NCBI RefSeq assembly: GCF_003595525.1
Contig: NZ_CP022680.1
Coordinates: 956,001 to 1,020,000 of the forward strand
DNA: 64,000 nt
From: Streptococcus respiraculi
Lineage (GTDB): Bacteria > Bacillota > Bacilli > Lactobacillales > Streptococcaceae
Reading direction: 5' to 3'
In this document: piece by piece, positions 59,823-64,000 of the stretch
Numbering within the stretch: the first letter of the stretch is position 1
How the letters are laid out: each line of letters starts with the position of its first letter
Translations under genes and position numbers: made by a program
The notes under the pieces: model-generated
Seen by the model: the letters and a program-made list of their open reading frames with translations, nothing else
What the model was told of the DNA's origin: nothing
Databases searched by the model: none

Positions 59823-59883
59823 TGTAGATAATATTGGCATTTGATTTCTGATGAAACAATCTCGCTCCCTCTCAAGTTTTTTA

Positions 59884-59913
59884 TTTGACCTTTTTTGACT
59901 ATTTAAGTATAAT
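59884..59913 (+). promoter_or_regulatory. clpP promoter with CtsR operator
   Basis: TTTGACC-ttt-TTTGACT (59884-59900) is the CtsR heptad repeat (GGTCAAA-type) read on the plus strand. Its TTGACC is also the -35, with TATAAT at 59908-59913 after a 17-base spacer, so CtsR binding blocks the promoter. Confidence 0.85.
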
Positions 59914-59940
59914 AATCTCAAAATCGAAAAGGAGAATACT

Positions 59941-60531
59941 ATGATTCCTGTAGTTATTGAACAAACCAGCCGTGGGGAACGCTCGTATGATATTTACTCA
60001 CGCCTCTTAAAAGATCGTATTATCATGTTGACAGGTCCAGTTGAGGACAATATGGCAAACTCTGTCATTGCCCAGTTGCTTTTCCTTGATGCGCAAGACC
60101 CAACCAAGGATATTTATCTCTATGTCAATACTCCTGGTGGTTCTGTCTCAGCAGGTCTTGCCATTGTGGACACTATGAACTTTATTAAGGCAGATGTCCA
60201 AACCATTGTTATGGGAATGGCTGCCAGCATGGGAACGATTATCGCTTCAAGCGGTGCTAAGGGTAAACGCTTCATGTTACCACACGCAGAATACATGATT
60301 CACCAGCCAATGGGTGGTACTGGTGGCGGTACGCAACAGACCGATATGGCCATTGCAGCCGAGCACTTGCTCAAAACTCGTAACACTCTTGAGAAAATCC
60401 TTGCGGATAATTCAGGAAAAACTGTCAAACAAATCCACAAAGATGCTGAGCGTGATTACTGGATGAGTGCTAAAGAAACTCTTGATTATGGCTTTATTGA
60501 CCAAATTATGGAAAATAATCAGTTGAAGTAA
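59941..60531 (+). CDS. clpP: ATP-dependent Clp protease proteolytic subunit
   Basis: A 196-residue ClpP. Catalytic triad Ser96 (GMAASMG), His121 (HQPMGG) and Asp172 (RDYWMS). The processing/amino-terminal loop [23 protein letters not shown] is normal. It forms the tetradecameric chamber used with ClpC, ClpE and ClpX. RBS aaaggag. Stress control by CtsR is indicated by the operator in the promoter. Confidence 0.97.
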   Translation: MIPVVIEQTSRGERSYDIYSRLLKDRIIMLTGPVEDNMANSVIAQLLFLDAQDPTKDIYLYVNTPGGSVSAGLAIVDTMNFIKADVQTIVMGMAASMGTIIASSGAKGKRFMLPHAEYMIHQPMGGTGGGTQQTDMAIAAEHLLKTRNTLEKILADNSGKTVKQIHKDAERDYWMSAKETLDYGFIDQIMENNQLK

Positions 60532-60553
60532 GGAGTGAGACATTCTCACGTTG

Positions 60554-60592
60554 AAAAAGACAAGTTAGCATTTCTAATTTGTCTTTTTTTCT
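60554..60592 (+). terminator. Terminator after clpP
   Basis: AAAGACAAGTTAG / CTAATTTGTCTTT arms with a T-run. Confidence 0.8.
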
Positions 60593-60604
60593 TTGAATAA
60601 AAAA

Positions 60605-60788
60605 TTTTTTTGAGATACTTTTCTTAGGTGGTGCGGACGGTAGAAATAATCCAGTGGATTATTTTAGCCCGAGCCCAGAAACAAAGGAGCGAGGATAATC
60701 GATTTAAAAAAAATCACGATTGAGTCCCACTCCCTACTTTTACCACAGCGAAAAATATCTGATGAGGCTCGCTCTTCTCGCGAAAATC
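60605..60788. repeat. Interspersed repeat, copy 2
   Basis: Same sequence as 12513-12810 but with a single 49-base unit (60646-60694). It fills most of the gap between clpP and the lysR gene; the rest shows no feature. Confidence 0.75.
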
Positions 60789-60870
60789 GGAAAATCAAAT
60801 GTTCAGTTAGCAGAGCTTTTGATTCTGTTTAAATAAATTTCGGGTTTGTCTACGTTTTGCAAAAATCCAA

Positions 60871-61776
60871 TCATTTAATTGGAATTTTTGTGTTATGTAA
60901 GGATACAAGCAAGTCTTGAAAGGTACTGAGAAAGACCTGAGCAGCTTGCGATAGGGGCTGTTGTTTGCTCCAGATGAGTTTCATAGGTGAGCTGATCTGA
61001 GGCAAGATAGGGCGAAAAACCAGACCGTTTTCGGGGCCTGTATGCACCAATTTATCAAAGGTAAGGGCGTAACCTAGTCCTTCTTTGACAAAGAGGGAGG
61101 CATTATAAATCAAATCATAGGTTGCGACAATCTGCAACTGTTCCTCTTGCTCCTTGATTGGGTTGGGCATTTCATCGGTGAATCCTTGCCTAGATACAAT
61201 TAAGGGAAGGTCAAGTAAATCGGTAATCTCAAGGCTCTCTTTTTCGGCTAAAGCGTCATGGGCAGGCATAAGCAAGCCCCAGGTATCCTGATAAGGGACT
61301 TCGAGAATCTGATAGGAAGAGGTATCCATTTCCTGGACAACCAGCGCAAAATCAAGCAAGCCTTTGTTTAGATGATCGGTGACCAGCTCAAAATTCCCAC
61401 TGTAGAGATGAAAAGTGGTATGAGGGTAGGCTTGGCGTAGGTGTTTGGCTGTCTTTGCAATCAGGTGCATTCCTTCTGATTCTGCGCAGCCGATAGAGAT
61501 ATCTCCGCCTTGAAAATCTTGCATCGCCTCGAATTCAGCAAGTGTTCGATCGACCATGCCGACAATGGCAAGAGCACGTTGGTAGAAGATTTCCCCTTCG
61601 GGAGTTAGAGAAATAGAGTGATTGCCTCGATGAAAGAGGAGGTGCCCCATTTCTTCTTCCAAGTCCTTGATTTGCCGGGAGAGAGTAGGCTGTGTGACGT
61701 GGAGCTGTGCGGCTGCTTTGCTCATATTTTGCTTTCTGGCAGCTTCTAGAAAATACCGTAAGACCCTGATTTCCAT
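60871..61776 (-). CDS. LysR-family transcriptional regulator
   Basis: A 301-residue LTTR. Amino-terminal winged helix-turn-helix (RYFLEAARKQNMSKAAAQLHVTQPTLSRQIKDLEEEMGHLLFHR, residues 6-50), a linker helix, then a periplasmic-binding-like effector domain. RBS aaaggag. It is divergent from the acetyltransferase gene at 61906, which it may control. The ligand is not known. Confidence 0.93.
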   Translation of the reverse strand: MEIRVLRYFLEAARKQNMSKAAAQLHVTQPTLSRQIKDLEEEMGHLLFHRGNHSISLTPEGEIFYQRALAIVGMVDRTLAEFEAMQDFQGGDISIGCAESEGMHLIAKTAKHLRQAYPHTTFHLYSGNFELVTDHLNKGLLDFALVVQEMDTSSYQILEVPYQDTWGLLMPAHDALAEKESLEITDLLDLPLIVSRQGFTDEMPNPIKEQEEQLQIVATYDLIYNASLFVKEGLGYALTFDKLVHTGPENGLVFRPILPQISSPMKLIWSKQQPLSQAAQVFLSTFQDLLVSLHNTKIPIK

Positions 61777-61804
61777 TTGTTCTCCTTTACTATTCTATTT
61801 TTCT

Positions 61805-61885
61805 AGTATACCACAGGTATGACTAAAAAGCATATCAAACTATAGTGGATAGGTATTTGCTATTTCTGCTGATCAAAAGTATACT
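61805..61885. promoter_or_regulatory. Divergent promoters of lysR and the acetyltransferase gene
   Basis: Minus strand: TGG-TATACT with its TATACT at 61805-61810. Plus strand: TTGCTA (61857-61862), 17-base spacer, TATACT (61880-61885). The DNA between them (atatcaaactatagtggata) is the natural place for a LysR operator, but no clear T-N11-A dyad is claimed. Confidence 0.5.
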
Positions 61886-61905
61886 GATGAAAAAAGGAGG
61901 ACGAT

Positions 61906-62481
61906 ATGGATATTCAGACATTTCTTGAAAAGATGAAAACGGGTCAGGAGGTTCTTGCAGGTTCGGAGAATCATGAAATCATGCACGCCTTGTCTCAGAG
62001 AGCTTTGCAAATCACCATGACCTTAAACAACAGCTATCATAGCCCAGCTGAAGTGGTAGCCTTGATGCAGGAATTAACAGGAGAGCAGATTGGGGCTAAC
62101 TTTACTCTTTTTCCGCCCTTTTCGACAGATTGCGGTCGCAATATTGTCATTGGTAATAATGTTTTTATCAATGCAGGTTGTAAATTTCAGGATCAAGGGG
62201 GTATCACGATTGGGGATCGGACCTTGGTTGGTCATAATGTCGTGATAGCAACCCTCAACCATTCTTTTGAGGTAGCAAAACGTGGCAATTTAGTGCCAGC
62301 CGCTGTCTCGATTGGTCAAGATGTCTGGATTGGAGCGAATGCGACCATTTGCCCAGGAGTAAAGATTGGGGACGGAGCAGTGATTGCTGCAGGCGCGGTT
62401 GTAACCAAGGATGTAGCTCCTGGAACAGTGGTCGGTGGCGTTCCTGCCAAGGTTCTCAAAGAGATTGAGCCTGAAAAATAG
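61906..62481 (+). CDS. Maltose/galactoside O-acetyltransferase-like protein
   Basis: A 191-residue hexapeptide acetyltransferase of the Maa/LacA type. An amino-terminal helical region is followed by a left-handed beta-helix ([47 protein letters not shown], with catalytic His in TLNHSF) and [31 protein letters not shown]. It acetylates a sugar or other hydroxyl acceptor, not determined. RBS aaaggagg. Confidence 0.88.
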   Translation: MDIQTFLEKMKTGQEVLAGSENHEIMHALSQRALQITMTLNNSYHSPAEVVALMQELTGEQIGANFTLFPPFSTDCGRNIVIGNNVFINAGCKFQDQGGITIGDRTLVGHNVVIATLNHSFEVAKRGNLVPAAVSIGQDVWIGANATICPGVKIGDGAVIAAGAVVTKDVAPGTVVGGVPAKVLKEIEPEK

Positions 62482-62488
62482 AAAAAAT

Positions 62489-63019
62489 ATGGTCAGAAAA
62501 AAGAGAATGGCAACAGAGTGTAGAGCGATAAAAAATTTTTTCGCTATTTGCTGGCTGATATCTATCAGTCGATTAGCAGCTTGCGAGAGCGCTCACCCAA
62601 CAGATTCTTCCTACACAGGAAGCAGTTCAAAACATCAAACGGAGATAGATATGGTAGAGCAGGCGATAAGAGACATCACTATTCAGATTGGAAGGGAGCA
62701 ATTTCGTGTTTCCTTGGAAGGCAATCAAGCGACTCGAGAATTGGTAGCCTTGTTGACAGAGGCTCCTATGACTATTGATGTGTCTGATTATGCTGGCTTT
62801 GAAAAAGTAGGAAGTCTTGGTAGGCTTCTAACCAGTAGTGACCAAAAAATGACAACTCAAAACGGGGATATTGTCCTCTATAACAGCCGACAACTTGTCT
62901 TATTTTACGGCAGCAATACATGGTCATATACCAAAATCGGTAGCGTCACGGATAAAGAAGGATGGAAGCAAGCTTTAGAGGGTGCTCCTCAGGCGTTAGC
63001 AGTATCGCTTATTCTTTAA
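62489..63019 (+). CDS. Lipoprotein with cyclophilin-like fold
   Basis: A 176-residue exported lipoprotein. The start is uncertain (ATG 62489 or 62507; neither has a good RBS). Signal segment NFFAICWLISISRLAAC with Cys32 as the lipid site, followed by a Ser/Thr-rich spacer. The rest (REQFRVSLEGNQATRELVALLTEAPMTIDVSDYAGFEKVGSLG, LYNSRQLVLFYGSNTWSYTKIG) fits the bacterial cyclophilin-like fold family, which lacks proven isomerase activity. Seven bases after the acetyltransferase gene, so likely the same operon. Confidence 0.68.
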   Translation: MVRKKRMATECRAIKNFFAICWLISISRLAACESAHPTDSSYTGSSSKHQTEIDMVEQAIRDITIQIGREQFRVSLEGNQATRELVALLTEAPMTIDVSDYAGFEKVGSLGRLLTSSDQKMTTQNGDIVLYNSRQLVLFYGSNTWSYTKIGSVTDKEGWKQALEGAPQALAVSLIL

Positions 63020-63059
63020 CGTTTAAGTAAGTACCATCTGAGAGCTTTTTCAAATTTTT

Positions 63060-63068
63060 TGCTATAAT
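63060..63068 (+). promoter_or_regulatory. Extended -10 promoter of ylbG
   Basis: TGC-TATAAT 30 bases before the ATG. Confidence 0.6.
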
Positions 63069-63098
63069 AGGAAATAGAAGAAATGAAAGAGGACTAGT

Positions 63099-63371
63099 AT
63101 GGCATTTGAAAAACAAGAACGAGTGAGTTTAGCAGTTTATCTACATTACAACCGCGATGCGAGAAAATTAAATCAGTATGGGGATATCATCTACCATTCT
63201 CGCCGATTGCGTTATTTATTGCTATATGTCAATCAGGAAAACGTGGACAATCTGATGACCACTTTGAAAAAAGAAAAGTTTGTCAAGAAGGTCCTTCCCT
63301 CTCATGTGAAGGAATTGGATACCAATTTTGTGGGAAGTTTATGGCGTCAAGAAGAGAAAAATAGTATTTAA
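63099..63371 (+). CDS. ylbG: YlbG-family (DUF2129) protein
   Basis: A 90-residue soluble protein of the YlbG/UPF0298 family: [43 protein letters not shown], then [16 protein letters not shown]. It is conserved in Firmicutes and its function is not established. RBS gaggac. Single gene ahead of the livJ promoter. Confidence 0.85.
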   Translation: MAFEKQERVSLAVYLHYNRDARKLNQYGDIIYHSRRLRYLLLYVNQENVDNLMTTLKKEKFVKKVLPSHVKELDTNFVGSLWRQEEKNSI

Positions 63372-63390
63372 AATTATTTTTCTTTTTTTG

Positions 63391-63419
63391 TTGACAATTT
63401 TCTGATAATTCAGTATATT
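63391..63419 (+). promoter_or_regulatory. livJ promoter with CodY box
   Basis: TTGACA (63391-63396), 17-base spacer, TATATT (63414-63419). AATTTTCTGATAATT (63396-63410), one mismatch from the CodY consensus AATTTTCWGAAAATT, fills the spacer, so CodY would block initiation when branched-chain amino acids are plentiful. Confidence 0.85.
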
Positions 63420-63459
63420 AGATACATCGCAAAAATTATGAAAGTTTTAAGGAGTTTTT

Positions 63460-64000
63460 ATGAAAACAAATAAATTCAAATTAGCCTTAGTTAGTTTTGC
63501 TTCTGCAGCGCTTCTTGCAGCTTGTGGAAATGTATCAAGTACCAACTCATCTGCGACTGGTACCGAATTAGGCGATACAGTCAAAATCGGTTACAATTTG
63601 GAATTGTCAGGTGCTGTTTCATCTTATGGTCAAACTGAGAAAAATGGTGCAGATCTTGCAGTAAAAGAAATCAATGCAGCAGGTGGTGTTGACGGTAAGA
63701 AAATCGAAGTGGTTGCGAAAGACAACAAATCAGAAACAGCTGAAGCAGCGACTGTTGCAACAAGTCTTGCAAGTGAAGGTGTGAACGTCATCATCGGTCC
63801 CGCAACGTCAGGTGCGTCAGGTGCGTCTATCGCAAACGTAACAGCTGCAGGTGTACCAATGATTACTCCTTCAGGAACGCAAACAGACCTTGTCGTGAAT
63901 AGCGAAGGAAAAGTACAAGATTTCTTCTTCCGTACAACCTTTACGGACGGATACCAAGGTGAAATTATGGCAGAATATGCAACAAAGAACTTGAATGCTA
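63460..64000 (+). CDS. livJ: Branched-chain amino acid ABC transporter binding lipoprotein (partial)
   Basis: The first 180 residues of a Leu/Ile/Val-type periplasmic-binding lipoprotein; the 3' end is beyond the window. Signal with lipobox LLAAC (Cys22), then VKIGYNLELSGAVSSYGQTEKNGADLAVKEINAAGGVDGKKIEVVAKDN and IIGPATSGASGASIANV, the ligand-binding segments of the family. RBS aaggag. The CodY box in its promoter fits the role. Confidence 0.93.
   Translation, partial: MKTNKFKLALVSFASAALLAACGNVSSTNSSATGTELGDTVKIGYNLELSGAVSSYGQTEKNGADLAVKEINAAGGVDGKKIEVVAKDNKSETAEAATVATSLASEGVNVIIGPATSGASGASIANVTAAGVPMITPSGTQTDLVVNSEGKVQDFFFRTTFTDGYQGEIMAEYATKNLNA

Overview
The window is chromosomal DNA from a low-GC Gram-positive bacterium, almost certainly a Streptococcus. 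The evidence is the gene content and order: glmU-nudix-macP-mtnN, rplK-rplA, pyrH-frr-cvfB, dacA, comEA-comEC-holA-sodA, queA, nagB, a Lys-type murE, upp-clpP and a liv binding protein. Regulatory sites are of streptococcal type: extended -10 promoters, a ComX box before comEA, a CtsR box before clpP, NagR boxes before nagB, a MET-box before a transsulfuration operon and a CodY box before livJ. The repeat family content suggests something close to S. suis, but the species is not proven.

Layout. 1-12 kb: the end of an SDR gene, a hydrolase, a GNAT and an ASCH gene; the cell-wall block glmU-nudix-macP-mtnN; a cyclophilin lipoprotein; small membrane proteins; a secreted LysM/metallopeptidase-like protein; ftsK; a VOC protein. 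12-24 kb: a deleted IS3-type element, a tandem-repeat block, rplK-rplA with two probable L1 autoregulatory RNA sites, a YghU-type GST, the YtgP/MurJ flippase, pyrH-frr, cvfB, dacA, phoH and ald. MITE-like elements sit exactly on the stop codons of frr and cvfB.

25.3-37.9 kb is a remnant of a conjugative element of the Tn5252/ICESa2603 type. It has a structured leader, a very large LPxTG adhesin, a broken PC4-like gene, a small membrane protein, VirB6-, VirB3- and VirB4-like proteins, a cell-wall hydrolase and a VirB8-like protein. Relaxase, coupling protein and integrase are absent. It ends at a 1.1-kb IS with unusually long flanking direct repeats. A tRNA-Thr(GGT) gene, a truncated phage MuF-domain toxin with a CPCC-type putative immunity gene and a 40-residue membrane peptide follow.

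40.7-64 kb returns to the core chromosome: comEA-comEC, an AMP-forming ligase, holA, sodA, an aminotransferase, queA, nagB, rsuA, murE, a MET-box operon (two PLP C-S lyases, an SLC13-like permease and an AroQ chorismate mutase), an unrecognised 348-residue gene behind a structured non-coding stretch, upp, clpP, a divergent lysR/maa pair, a cyclophilin-fold lipoprotein, ylbG and the start of livJ.

Points most worth a second look: (i) the structured leader and the coupled 31-codon ORF of the conjugative remnant; (ii) the MuF toxin/CPCC pair beside the tRNA; (iii) the orphan structured DNA and unknown gene at 57.7-59.0 kb; (iv) a MITE family that targets TAA/TTA, lands on stop codons and has inserted into itself; (v) related 48/49-bp terminator-like tandem repeats; and (vi) three genes (ftsK, rsuA, murE) whose promoters imply leaderless mRNAs.
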